Source: Candidatus Thorarchaeota archaeon
GTDB taxonomy: Archaea; Asgardarchaeota; Thorarchaeia; Thorarchaeales; Thorarchaeaceae
Length of the DNA: 45,701 nt
Direction: 5' to 3'
Assembly (NCBI GenBank): GCA_016933575.1
Contig: JAFGAR010000203.1
Location: 1-45,701 of the forward strand
Shown here: piece by piece, positions 1-8,671 of the stretch
Numbering within the stretch: position 1 is the stretch's first letter
Layout of the letters: each line of letters opens with the position of its first letter
The notes under the pieces: generated by a model
Told to the model about the DNA's origin: nothing
Databases searched by the model: none
What the model saw: the letters and a program-made list of their open reading frames with translations, nothing else
Program-made: the position numbers and the translations under genes

Positions 1-128
1 CTCCAAAAACCTCATGTTTAGTTTTCACAAAAAAAAAAGACTGTCAAATTAAAGAAAAAATGGATAATGGGAGAAATTTCACATCCATAGACCAAACAAT
101 GATTCTGTTTATCATTGATAAAAATTCA

Positions 129-908
129 ATGGAGGTCATCATATCTTTGAAATATAGCATAATTGTGGTGATAGCTAGAACTGAGCTTAAAATGGCTTTG
201 AAGTCAAAAATGGTAAAAGCGGGTTTCCTTGTTGTGGCGATATTAGGACCATTGATTACACTCATTTCTCTGGGAATACCTCTTGCTTTCCTAAGACCTG
301 GACCTGACATTCAATTGTTAGTAGATTTCATGATGCCAACACTTCCTGCAATGCTTGGAGTTTTTTCACTTGTTCCGGCTACATTAATTGCGGCTAATGC
401 GATTGTTGGTGAACGTGAACAGAGCACCTTGGAGCCCTTACTATGTACTCCTTTAACGGACAAAGAGCTTCTGTTGGGTAAGATGTTAAGCTCCTTCATT
501 CCAGGCATCATTGTTCTTTTTTTACAAATAATACTATCATTCCTTGCTGTTACAATACCTTTGGTTCTAATGAACAAACCATTATTTCTTTTTCCGAATC
601 TACCTGGTCTCTTTCTGCTCGTGCTTGTAACACCAATAATGTCAATAGCTGTTGTTTCAGCAGTCATTATTATCAGTGGAAAAGTCAGTAGAGTATATGA
701 AGCCTATCAGACTGCAGGGCTTGTGACTTTGATTTTTATGGTTCCGATGGTTGGACCATTGATGATACTTGAATCAGGAACAGAGAATATTCATCAAATC
801 TGGTTTTTGAATGTCTTGACTCTTTGTATTGCTATCATACTCACAGCACTATCATCATTGATTGCGTTAAATCGTTTCAACAGAGATGCTATGGTGTCCC
901 GAATTTGA
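129..908 (+). CDS. ABC-2 type transporter permease
   Basis: Integral membrane subunit of an ABC exporter. After a short amphipathic start there are about six hydrophobic segments. The sequence IVGEREQSTLEPLLCTPL after the second segment is the typical ABC-2/NatB-like loop (GEREQGTLE...L.TP). I prefer the ATG at 129 because the 23 residues encoded from an in-frame ATG at 60 are polar and atypical for the family; neither start has a clear ribosome binding site. The partner ATPase is not in the window and probably lies to the left. Substrate unknown. Family assignment is good; the start is uncertain. Confidence 0.8.
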   Translation: MEVIISLKYSIIVVIARTELKMALKSKMVKAGFLVVAILGPLITLISLGIPLAFLRPGPDIQLLVDFMMPTLPAMLGVFSLVPATLIAANAIVGEREQSTLEPLLCTPLTDKELLLGKMLSSFIPGIIVLFLQIILSFLAVTIPLVLMNKPLFLFPNLPGLFLLVLVTPIMSIAVVSAVIIISGKVSRVYEAYQTAGLVTLIFMVPMVGPLMILESGTENIHQIWFLNVLTLCIAIILTALSSLIALNRFNRDAMVSRI

Positions 909-1056
909 TTGATACATTTATTGCTCTTTGAATTACACAAAGAACTCCAGTGAAGAAATCAACAATCAGATCAAGGATCTATCATTTTATGTTAGACAAA
1001 GTCGAAGTATAAAGTGACCTTTTAGTCTTAAAAAAAAGAACTAGAATGGTGAAATA

Positions 1057-1884
1057 CTACATAATCCTGATTACTTCATGAGTTAGGGTTGAATCAGTAT
1101 CAATGTTTAGTATCAAAGCGTAATTCTCACTCATTGGGGGCACAGAGAAACATATGGTCTTGCCAAGTTGCCACACACCACCACAATGGATATGACCACT
1201 AATAACAAATTGAGGCTGCCTAGCTACGACTGCATTTAGGAGGCCTTTAGATCCTATTGAAAAACCTCCCATTCTTTCAGAACCTGGAAATCCAAAAGGA
1301 GGAGTATGAGACAACCATATGTCACAATCAGATGCATTCAGAACAAAGAAATCATAGATTTCATTCTCTTCAAATTCGCAAGAGGAGCGAAATTTATCCC
1401 AGCCCAAAATCAAATCATCTGATTCAGGAGAAGCAACTAGTTTCTTTCCTTCGAATCTAAGTCCCAATGTTTGCATAAAGTCCTTTATCCAAGAGGATCC
1501 TTCTATTTGAGCGAGCGTTGATTCAATGAAAGTTTCAGTCCCACTCAAGAAATGAGCTCTCATTGCTCTGCTGTATGTTATAGCATCAACGAATCCACCA
1601 AAACCTGCAAAAGAGAAACCAGAATAATCGACTGTCTTTTTGTGAATATTTAACCCATCATGATATTCTAGGAACGAACTGAGACAATCAGTATCGCAAT
1701 TGCCGGGAATCATCAGAAACTTACCAGCCGATTTAAGCTGGAGTAAGAAATCAAAAGCTTTTGTTGTTATTTCTCCAAACTCAACCAAATCTCCAAGACA
1801 AAGAGTAATATCCGAAGCTTTCACAAGATCTACAACTGAATCGTTGAAATTGCCATGTATATCGGATATTGCAGTTATTTTCAT
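1057..1884 (-). CDS. Calcineurin-like metallophosphoesterase
   Basis: Binuclear-metal phosphoesterase. The complete motif series is visible: SDIHGN near the N-terminus, GDLVEFG, GNCD, SHTPPFG and GHIHCGG near the C-terminus. These supply the Asp/His/Asn metal ligands of the family. The start at 1884 (MKITAISDIHGN) puts the first motif directly after the initiator, as is usual, and GAGTGG lies just upstream; a start seven codons earlier (1905) is possible. It stands alone, with a TATA-like GTATAATATAC at 1941-1951 on the upstream side. The substrate (nucleotide, phosphoprotein or phosphodiester) cannot be told from sequence. Confidence 0.85.
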   Translation of the reverse strand: MKITAISDIHGNFNDSVVDLVKASDITLCLGDLVEFGEITTKAFDFLLQLKSAGKFLMIPGNCDTDCLSSFLEYHDGLNIHKKTVDYSGFSFAGFGGFVDAITYSRAMRAHFLSGTETFIESTLAQIEGSSWIKDFMQTLGLRFEGKKLVASPESDDLILGWDKFRSSCEFEENEIYDFFVLNASDCDIWLSHTPPFGFPGSERMGGFSIGSKGLLNAVVARQPQFVISGHIHCGGVWQLGKTICFSVPPMSENYALILNIDTDSTLTHEVIRIM

Positions 1885-1940
1885 TGAATTCCACTCATAA
1901 AACATCTATCCTATCTCTGCCAAGTGTACTAACTAGGATT

Positions 1941-1951
1941 GTATAATATAC
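1941..1951 (-). promoter_or_regulatory. Probable TATA element of the metallophosphoesterase gene
   Basis: GTATAATATAC lies 57-67 bases upstream of the start at 1884. It has TATA-box composition and near-palindromic symmetry (GTATA/TATAC). A start of transcription near 1917 would leave a short leader. Inferred from composition only. Confidence 0.35.
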
Positions 1952-2313
1952 TATGTACCATTCAGTGAGTAGAAGAGATCAAAAAAATCCAAGTAGCAGA
2001 TATTTCAAAGTCTTCAAAAAAAGTTAAGATACATGCATTATTCACTTGGGTCCCTAGTATAAAACCGCAAGATGATAATCATCACAAGTACCTAATTCGA
2101 CTAAGACACATCGCCCAAGGCACCTGATCATAATCCTCAGATTGATACAGAATAAGTGCAAATTCTCTATTGGAAATCAGTGGTTTTTATGACAAAGTGA
2201 GGTTGAATTATTATAGCTAAAATACTTGGAAGATTGCTTAGAATTATCTAGTTGTTACTAACTACAGTAATAAAAATAGAGACTTATGAAAAGCAATTTG
2301 GTAGAAATAAACT
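1952..2313. other. Intergenic region between divergent genes, no gene seen
   Basis: About 360 bases of AT-rich spacer. It holds TATA-like TATAAAA near 2059-2065 and a small palindrome GATGATAATCATC (2071-2083). There is no convincing reading frame, tRNA-like T-loop or strong hairpin. AT-rich AATAAAAATAG just before the ferredoxin-like gene could be its promoter. Confidence 0.5.
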
Positions 2314-3144
2314 ATGTGCGACTACTGCGTTCAACATGGAGCTGGTAAGAGATGGTATTTGAATGCAAGGAATCTATCGAAAGAACTGGCTCAAAGTGAT
2401 TTGGTGCGAACGTTTGCTGAACAGTATTTCTCTGAGATTGTACCAGAGGGACCTGATGGTTTTTCAGATAAAATATCCAGAGTTGCTCGACCGGTTCTGC
2501 CTGATGAAAGGAAGAGAGTAGAAAATAGATACCGCAAATATCTTCACCATCAGGTTGTTACTACAAGTGAGGTTATCGAGATTCTGAATCTCTGCAATAC
2601 TCAAACAGAGGAGCATCAAAGGTCGGTTGTTAGATTTCCTTGCATATGCCGATATAGTGCCTTAGGAAAAGAGAAGACACTACACTGCTTTGGGATTGCT
2701 TTCACTGATATTTACACTAGACGTTTCCCTAAGTACCTTGGAGGAAGACATGAGTACTTAGATCCAACCGAGGCAATCGAAATAGTAACAAAAATGGCTG
2801 AAGAAGAGAGTGTGGTTCATGCTGTTTCTGCAGTAGGTGTTCCGTATATTGGTATGCTGTGTAATTGCGATATGAATGTGTGCCACCCATATTTGCACCG
2901 TTTGAGACTTGGAATCTCAGAACCTTTTCACAAGGGGCACTACGTGACAACTGTAGATGAGAAGAAGTGCGTTGGTTGCGGGGAATGCGAGCAAGCATGT
3001 CCATTTGGTGCCATTCAAGTCGATTCTAGAAGTGGAATTGCTAGAGTGAATATTGAATTATGTTATGGGTGTGGAGTCTGTAGTCGAATATGTCCTGAAC
3101 AGGCACTTGAATCAGAGAAAGAATTGAGATCTTCTGATTTCTAA
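2314..3144 (+). CDS. 4Fe-4S ferredoxin-domain protein with additional N-terminal cysteines
   Basis: 276 residues. The C-terminus carries two canonical 4Fe-4S motifs: C219-x2-C222-x2-C225-x3-C229-P and C250-x2-C253-x2-C256-x3-C260-P, so it should carry two clusters for electron transfer. The first ~215 residues are not ferredoxin. They contain C2/C5 (CDYC), C110/C112 (CIC) and C183/C185/C190 (CNCDMNVC), which may bind a further metal or cluster. The N-terminal part resembles uncharacterised ferredoxin-fused proteins of anaerobes, but I cannot name a reaction. No signal peptide, so cytoplasmic. It is monocistronic by spacing. Confidence 0.75.
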   Translation: MCDYCVQHGAGKRWYLNARNLSKELAQSDLVRTFAEQYFSEIVPEGPDGFSDKISRVARPVLPDERKRVENRYRKYLHHQVVTTSEVIEILNLCNTQTEEHQRSVVRFPCICRYSALGKEKTLHCFGIAFTDIYTRRFPKYLGGRHEYLDPTEAIEIVTKMAEEESVVHAVSAVGVPYIGMLCNCDMNVCHPYLHRLRLGISEPFHKGHYVTTVDEKKCVGCGECEQACPFGAIQVDSRSGIARVNIELCYGCGVCSRICPEQALESEKELRSSDF

Positions 3145-3302
3145 CTAATTGCAAAGGATGATAGGAGAGATTCTAGCAATTCCTCATAATCGAATACCAA
3201 GTCGTAATAATCGAAATTCTTCTTACAAGTGAGATATTATTAGCAACCTATTCTCACCTTAGAACGTAGCAATTTATCATATTGAAAAAACAGTTTCGAA
3301 GT

Positions 3303-4628
3303 ATGCCCCTGGAATTGGTTAGTAAAAAAAGATTGACACATCATTCATTGGTCAACATACCACATTATGGCACCTCTCTTCTTCTTGTTCTTTTTTTATT
3401 GCTGATACCCACTGCAAATACTAATTCTTTTGTACCTAATAGTATCATCAGACAAAGCCAAGATGTGATTCACTATCAACGTAGAGAGGGAGTTCTTCCA
3501 GCACCCTCCTTAAGTGGAAATTTGGTGGGTTGCCCCACTGAACAGCCCTATGTTGTCTTTTTGCCTCCAAATTATGACAACACAACAGCTAACTTTCCTA
3601 CCGTGTATTTCCTGCATGGCTTCTCTACTTCGGCGACCTCATTCAGGAACACATTCTTGGACCTGAATTATCCTCAAGATATGATTGTAGTTGTCGTGAA
3701 TGGACGAACAACAGTTGGGGGGTCATTCTATGAAAATTCAGAGGTCACAGGTAACTGGGAAGACTATGTTGTCCATGATGTTGTTTCCTTTATTGATGAG
3801 CATTTCCGAACAATAAGGAATGCCAGTTACAGGGGCATCTCTGGATTATCAATGGGCGGCTATTCAGCTTTGAATATTGCAATGAAACATCCGGATGTTT
3901 TTAGTTCTGTATTTGCAATAAGTCCTGGACTTTTTTGTCTAGATGGAATAGAGGAATCGCAGATTTACAAATCTGTGTGTATCAATTACATGTTAGATTT
4001 GGAAACGGAACTAGCGGCTCAAGAGAATGATTCAATTGCCCATTCAATATACCTTGAACGGCTGAATAATCTTATTCCAAGTGATGACAGACTATTCTCT
4101 CTTGCTTATGGTTCTGCCTTCGCTCCTAATGCCAATAAGAGAGCCCCGTATATCGATTACATATTCTATCGCGACCAGGGAACAATCTATGAGAATCATA
4201 CTTCACGCTTACAATGGGAGGCAGGATTTGGAGGAATTCAAGAGGAGGTAGGAGTGTATAAGGACAAGCTTAGGAGTCTCAAGGCAATCGGTATTGAGTT
4301 CAGCGACCTCGATATGAATAGTTGGATTCCAAAAGGTTGTCGCTATTACAACAGCACACTTCGTTCATTCAACATAACACTTACAATCACTAACACAACA
4401 TATGGTCACGCAAACTATCTCAGTGAACGAATCGAGGAGTACATGCTCCCTTTTTTTTCAGATGTCTTCCAGAGTATTCAAAATACTCAATCTCAAGCAG
4501 TTATGAATTCATTAACAATTGGAATAGTTGTAACCGTTGGTCTTACAATCATAGTTATGGCAATTGTCATAACTTCTAGAAACAAAGTCAATGCATTGTC
4601 CACATCAATCTTAAGACCATTAGTATAG
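3303..4628 (+). CDS. Membrane-anchored esterase (esterase D/antigen 85 type alpha/beta hydrolase)
   Basis: Secreted or surface hydrolase. A hydrophobic N-terminal segment (LLLVLFLLLI) is a signal anchor. The hydrolase domain shows PTVYFLHGFS (oxyanion region), nucleophile elbow GLSMGG (serine codon at 3849) and a late GHANY histidine, the order expected for PF00756. A second membrane helix of about 20 residues (TIGIVVTVGLTIIVMAIVI) and a short basic tail close the protein, so the catalytic domain should face outside. Several N-x-S/T sequons fit archaeal surface glycosylation. Start at ATG 3303; an in-frame TTG at 3282 would add seven residues. Substrate unknown. Confidence 0.8.
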   Translation: MPLELVSKKRLTHHSLVNIPHYGTSLLLVLFLLLIPTANTNSFVPNSIIRQSQDVIHYQRREGVLPAPSLSGNLVGCPTEQPYVVFLPPNYDNTTANFPTVYFLHGFSTSATSFRNTFLDLNYPQDMIVVVVNGRTTVGGSFYENSEVTGNWEDYVVHDVVSFIDEHFRTIRNASYRGISGLSMGGYSALNIAMKHPDVFSSVFAISPGLFCLDGIEESQIYKSVCINYMLDLETELAAQENDSIAHSIYLERLNNLIPSDDRLFSLAYGSAFAPNANKRAPYIDYIFYRDQGTIYENHTSRLQWEAGFGGIQEEVGVYKDKLRSLKAIGIEFSDLDMNSWIPKGCRYYNSTLRSFNITLTITNTTYGHANYLSERIEEYMLPFFSDVFQSIQNTQSQAVMNSLTIGIVVTVGLTIIVMAIVITSRNKVNALSTSILRPLV

Positions 4629-4658
4629 TCATGTTAGAATATTAGCATAAATTTAGTG

Positions 4659-4689
4659 CTTTTACCTAGATTTGATACTTTTACTTAGA
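4659..4689 (+). repeat. Short direct repeat and T-rich stretch after the esterase gene
   Basis: CTTTTACCTAGA (4659-4670) recurs as CTTTTACTTAGA (4678-4689). The T-runs start about 30 bases after the esterase stop and could act as archaeal T-tract termination sites. This is inference from position. Confidence 0.35.
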
Positions 4690-5153
4690 CTGATCTAATG
4701 TGGATTTAGATGTACAATCTCAACACATGAGATTATAGATGTAACGAAGAGAAAGCACGGAGTTAGTAAAACCTTCTGACTCCAAAACGAGAATTTCGAC
4801 CTACTACCTCAAACACGAACATTTCGAGAAGATTAGCAGATGCTAATAAATGATAAGGCAAAAAGCATCATTTGCAACTTAATTACAAATCAAAGAAATC
4901 TCTTAAGTCTTCAAGAATAACAAGTCATGGAGACTTGGTGACTTGACAACACTAGTTATCTTGAAAGCATAATGTCCACAGTGTAATGAAACCTTTCGAT
5001 GTATTGTTACATCTTCCTTTGGATTCAGTGGAATTGATTGGCAGTGTATGGGAAAAGGTTAGTAATTATCAATTGAACAAATATTATAATCAAAGATTCC
5101 GGTATCATTAATATCATAAGAGTGAGATAGGAATTTTCTTTTAGGGATGCATT
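4690..5153. other. Intergenic region, no gene seen
   Basis: About 460 bases without a supportable gene. The only structured item is an inverted repeat CAAGTCA/TGACTTG (4921-4945). Near the next gene AGGGATG (5143-5149) acts as its ribosome binding site. Confidence 0.5.
4921..4945. repeat. 7-bp inverted repeat
   Basis: CAAGTCA (4921-4927) and TGACTTG (4939-4945) are perfect inverted arms around an 11-base spacer. It lies about 210 bases before the CBS-domain gene. It could be a regulator site or chance. Confidence 0.35.
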
Positions 5154-6323
5154 ATGGACAACACAAAGATTCGAGAAGCATACAAAGAAATCGATACATT
5201 TGCCGATGTGAACGAAAGTCTATCTGTATGTATGGATAAGTTAACAAATCTTGGTCTAGAAGCCATCCCCGTCAAAGATGAAAATGGCGAATTTGTTGGC
5301 TTGATTTCAATGAGGCATCTTCGGAGATCTCATCTTAACCCTGCAGAGGTTAAGATTCGTAAGTTAATTAAACGGGTTCCTCAAATCCAAATAGATGACA
5401 CTCTTGAAGAAGCATCGAGGGTAATGCTAGAGAATAACATAATGCACCTACCAGTTTATTCAGGAGAGCAGTTTAAAGGAATCGTTACTCATAATGATAT
5501 CCTAAAGCATGCCTTTACAGGAACTGTGGGAGAGAAAACAGCTAGCTCTATCATGTCAAAAAATCCTGAATTCATTCATCCCAATGATACAGCTGCTCAG
5601 GTACTGAATTTGTTTAGGCAACATGGTTATTCTCATTTGCCTGTTATGGATGGCAACAAAGTAGTTGGTATGATAAGTATAAGGGATATAATTGATTTAG
5701 TATACAGAGAACGAAAAAGATCCACAGTTGGCGAAAGAGTTGGAGAACGTATTAGCATTTCTGACATTGAAGTAAAGAGTGTTATGAACCGCCCAGTTGT
5801 ACAAGTTGATGTGAGTGATACGCTAACAGAATGTCTCGATAAAATGTTCAGAAAAAATATATCATCTTTGGTTGTGACTGATAACTATGGTCTGGCTGGC
5901 ATCCTGACCAAGTTGGACTTTCTCGAGCTTATAGCTAAAGAAGCTGTAGAAAAAAGAAGGATAACAGTTCAGTTCTCAATAAAACCTTCGGTTGAAGTTG
6001 GTGATAAGGACCAAGAGATAATGATTCGTAACTTTATGTCATTCAAAAGGAAATATGCTAAGACTCTCGGAAAAGGAACTCTATTTGTCTACATGAAGAC
6101 ACAAGGCTCTGTTGATGGAAAACATATGATTGTTCAATGTAGACTGAATCTTAGAACAGCTCTAGGTCAATATCATAGTTCTTCAGAAGCATATGGTCCT
6201 TTGGATGCATTTTCGATTGCTCTTGATCGACTTTCAAGACGGATATTACAAGATAAAGAAAATAAAGATGGACCTAGAACGAGTCAGCGATATATTGAAG
6301 GATATTTAGATTCGGAATTCTGA
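5154..6323 (+). CDS. Four-CBS-domain protein with C-terminal ribosome hibernation factor-like domain
   Basis: 389 residues. Four CBS repeats, roughly residues 10-60, 68-122, 130-180 and 205-262, form two Bateman modules of the type that senses adenine nucleotides; each ends in a typical G(M/I)(I/V)(S/T)..D motif such as GIVTHNDIL. Residues ~270-380 differ: a strand-helix-strand pattern ends in GPLDAFSIALDRLSRRIL, which strongly resembles the last helix of the HPF/RaiA (S30AE) ribosome hibernation fold. The plausible role is energy-dependent ribosome silencing; the ribosome link is inferred. Start ATG 5154 follows AGGGATG. Monocistronic. Confidence 0.8.
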   Translation: MDNTKIREAYKEIDTFADVNESLSVCMDKLTNLGLEAIPVKDENGEFVGLISMRHLRRSHLNPAEVKIRKLIKRVPQIQIDDTLEEASRVMLENNIMHLPVYSGEQFKGIVTHNDILKHAFTGTVGEKTASSIMSKNPEFIHPNDTAAQVLNLFRQHGYSHLPVMDGNKVVGMISIRDIIDLVYRERKRSTVGERVGERISISDIEVKSVMNRPVVQVDVSDTLTECLDKMFRKNISSLVVTDNYGLAGILTKLDFLELIAKEAVEKRRITVQFSIKPSVEVGDKDQEIMIRNFMSFKRKYAKTLGKGTLFVYMKTQGSVDGKHMIVQCRLNLRTALGQYHSSSEAYGPLDAFSIALDRLSRRILQDKENKDGPRTSQRYIEGYLDSEF

Positions 6324-6330
6324 ATTATCT

Positions 6331-6513
6331 CTATATAACGGAGGATTTTCCATAGACACTTATGTTAACAAGGGCAAATCCATCGCCCTGATCGGCAACA
6401 TAGGCTGTAGTCCCAACAACCTTAACATCCGTTGCTCCTCCGCCAGTATCAATTGAACCTATTTGGGCAATAGTCATACCAGTCGATGTGAAATTCATGA
6501 AATAGGGAACCAA
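6331..6513 (-). pseudogene. LVIVD-repeat protein fragment
   Basis: A 60-residue frame containing GGGATDVKVVGTTAYVADQ followed by GFALVNIS, the hallmark of the LVIVD/beta-propeller repeat. Real proteins of this family have many such repeats. Here there is only one, the only start is TTG, and an in-frame stop lies about 40 bases further upstream. Most likely the remnant of a decayed surface propeller gene. A tiny functional protein is possible but unlikely. Confidence 0.55.
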
Positions 6514-6535
6514 TAAGAATTGATATTGAAATGAT

Positions 6536-6551
6536 TTTTGTGATCACAAAA
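6536..6551. promoter_or_regulatory. 16-bp perfect palindrome
   Basis: TTTTGTGATCACAAAA is perfectly self-complementary. It lies between the LVIVD remnant and the hairpin downstream of the M28-like gene. The symmetry suits a dimeric DNA-binding protein, but no target promoter is obvious. Confidence 0.4.
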
Positions 6552-6574
6552 GCCACTTGTTGAGATCGCTTCAA

Positions 6575-6644
6575 GACTCTCCCTTATGAACGAGATTATT
6601 GACTCAAATAATAAGTCACTCGTTCTAAGTAAACTTGGAGAGTC
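6575..6644 (-). repeat. Long interrupted inverted repeat (hairpin) 3' of the M28-like gene
   Basis: Nested perfect arms: GACTCTCC (6575-6582) with GGAGAGTC (6637-6644), CTTA (6583-6586) with TAAG (6626-6629), GAACGAG (6588-6594) with CTCGTTC (6619-6625), and GACT (6601-6604) with AGTC (6614-6617). It starts about 30 bases after the stop of the minus-strand gene at 6676. It may be a 3' stabiliser or terminator, or a small mobile remnant. Confidence 0.5.
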
Positions 6645-6675
6645 TATGAGAAACCAATGATGCTGTTGCGGTGTT

Positions 6676-8547
6676 CTATTGTCTTAACTCACGATAGACA
6701 AATACTGCTACACCCAATAATATGATTGCAGATGAAGGGGCAGCAATCAACAACAATGCTAGAGTACCACTCTCTGCAATCTGAGGATTTGTTCCACGCA
6801 GATATTCCTGTAGATTTGTATAGGTATCGTCGTCGGGATCTTCATCAGCATCATTTACGAGAGGATCTAGTCCATTTGCAATTTCCCAAGCATCAGGAAG
6901 TTGATCTGAATCAGAATCACTGCTATTGGGATTCAATCCGTAAGTAAATTCCTGCAAATTTGTTAAAGTGTCATTATCATTGTCTTCAGATGCATCAGAT
7001 GGGTCAATCGGGTTAAGTCCGTTCTCAATCTCCCAGTTATCAGGAAGACTATCATTATCACTGTCAGGGTTAGTTCCATCTGTCCCATAGATGATCTCCA
7101 TTGCATCACTGACCGAGTCAGAGTCGCTATCAACACTGAATAGAGAGGAAGACAACCAATACTCATACTGGTCTGAAACACCATTCCCATTTGTATCAAC
7201 AGGATAATCGAAATAGGCATCAATACCTAAGGAATCGCTACCGGTATCCCAAGTTTCAAGGAGATAGAGTCCTTTCTCAGTAACTGATGTTGAGAAGATC
7301 TGAGTGAAATCCCAAGGATGCCCGGTGGTAAAAAGTCTAGTACCAAGTAGTGAACCAGTTGGCGAGTACAATAGAAATGTAGCAGAGGCTCCATACCAAC
7401 GAGCTGTGATATTGATTGTTGTTGCCATAGTAACAGGGAAGTAATACAAATTAGAGCGGTCAGGATAAGCTACAGCTCTATTGAATAGGATGTGCTTATC
7501 GCCATATGCTTTACTCATGGAGTAAGCAATACTTGCACCAATAAGAGCTGTTGCTTCTCGACCAGTAGCATATGAATACTCCCCACGACTCCAGACATCG
7601 TCAGGTGTATGAGTTGTGACATCTTCAGAGTAGCCTGATTCAAAAGCTAATACAGCTGCATCATATCCTGCTTGAACGAATCTCCATTCATCACACCTTC
7701 TCCATTGGCTGAATAATTCAGAAGAAACAGTCTTTACAATTGTATTTCCATACCAATTGGACATAGTCTTTCCTAAATCAGCCCAATATTGACTAACATG
7801 ATAGCTTGCTTGACCTAATTCGTTGTAAGCCAGAATCAGTTTTTCATCTGGAGGTGCCGATGTAGATTGACGCAAGATTGTGGTGACATCAAAGAGTGCT
7901 AAAATTTCTATGCCAGCATCCTCAAACGCTTCGGCAACCTCAGGACTGCCTAGTAACCGACCAGGTTTTGGTATAAGTATATCATATAATGCTTGATTTC
8001 CATTAAACGCCATGAAGTAGATGTCCAGAGGCCATTCATAATGCGACATTATTCGGATTAGTTCAAGAACAGCCGCAATACCACTTCCATCATCGTTGGC
8101 ACCTGGTGAAAGGGGGACTGTATCATAGTGGGCACTGATAACAAAGACTGGTAAATCATTACTTGGAAGGTACCCTGGTAGACGACCAACAACATTCTTG
8201 TAGTCACCGATTATTTCAATCTCCAATCGATCATTCGATAATTCCATCATCTTATCAACAAGCCAATAGCGTGACATCTCATTGACACTGCCTGGAATAT
8301 CAATGTCCAAATAGATATGTCTGGAACCATTTGAGGTGAATTCTTGAATATAGCTCTTGTATAAATCCTGATTGACTGACTCAAAAATTTCTGGAGATAT
8401 ATCCACATCATAGATTCTGGGAAGACTCGAAGCAAAAGAAGCGTGACCAATTACTTGTGGTTCAAACGATACTCGAGTGTCAGATGCAGCTTGGATTGAT
8501 GTAAACATTAAAACAAAAATGACCAACATGAACCACAGGTTTCTCAT
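6676..8547 (-). CDS. Secreted M28-family peptidase-like protein with TSP3-type calcium repeats
   Basis: 623 residues. Signal peptide (residues 1-20), M28 zinc-peptidase fold (~60-340), a beta-rich region (~350-445), Asp-rich thrombospondin type 3-like repeats (~450-590, such as DSDSDSVSDAMEI and DSDNDSLPDNWEI) that should bind calcium, and a C-terminal membrane helix before a short basic tail (RELRQ). Of the M28 ligands, H140/D142 (SAHYD), D152 (GANDDGSG), D220 and H313 (THTPDD) are present. The Glu-Glu pair, catalytic base plus zinc ligand, reads FNGNQ (N184-Q185), followed by an insertion. It may be a catalytically dead surface protein. Start ATG 8547 has GGAAAG just upstream. Confidence 0.8.
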   Translation of the reverse strand: MRNLWFMLVIFVLMFTSIQAASDTRVSFEPQVIGHASFASSLPRIYDVDISPEIFESVNQDLYKSYIQEFTSNGSRHIYLDIDIPGSVNEMSRYWLVDKMMELSNDRLEIEIIGDYKNVVGRLPGYLPSNDLPVFVISAHYDTVPLSPGANDDGSGIAAVLELIRIMSHYEWPLDIYFMAFNGNQALYDILIPKPGRLLGSPEVAEAFEDAGIEILALFDVTTILRQSTSAPPDEKLILAYNELGQASYHVSQYWADLGKTMSNWYGNTIVKTVSSELFSQWRRCDEWRFVQAGYDAAVLAFESGYSEDVTTHTPDDVWSRGEYSYATGREATALIGASIAYSMSKAYGDKHILFNRAVAYPDRSNLYYFPVTMATTINITARWYGASATFLLYSPTGSLLGTRLFTTGHPWDFTQIFSTSVTEKGLYLLETWDTGSDSLGIDAYFDYPVDTNGNGVSDQYEYWLSSSLFSVDSDSDSVSDAMEIIYGTDGTNPDSDNDSLPDNWEIENGLNPIDPSDASEDNDNDTLTNLQEFTYGLNPNSSDSDSDQLPDAWEIANGLDPLVNDADEDPDDDTYTNLQEYLRGTNPQIAESGTLALLLIAAPSSAIILLGVAVFVYRELRQ

Positions 8548-8671
8548 GAGCTTTCCGAGATGTCTTGTCTAAAAAAAGATAGTGTAAACGCAAAGGGGTT
8601 CCTTGAAGAAGTCATAGCCGACTGTGTTATATGGAACGATTCGGATATTTTAGATAATTCAATGTTTACAT

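Noticed and set aside
2056..2125. TATAAAA followed by GATGATAATCATC and a CTGA, resembling a box C/D guide RNA
   Set aside because: The C box is imperfect, there are no convincing C'/D' boxes, and the TATA element is too close to the supposed 5' end.
3229..3257. Inverted repeat GTGAGA/TCTCAC before the esterase gene
   Set aside because: Arms are only six bases with a 17-base spacer, which is expected by chance in AT-rich spacer.
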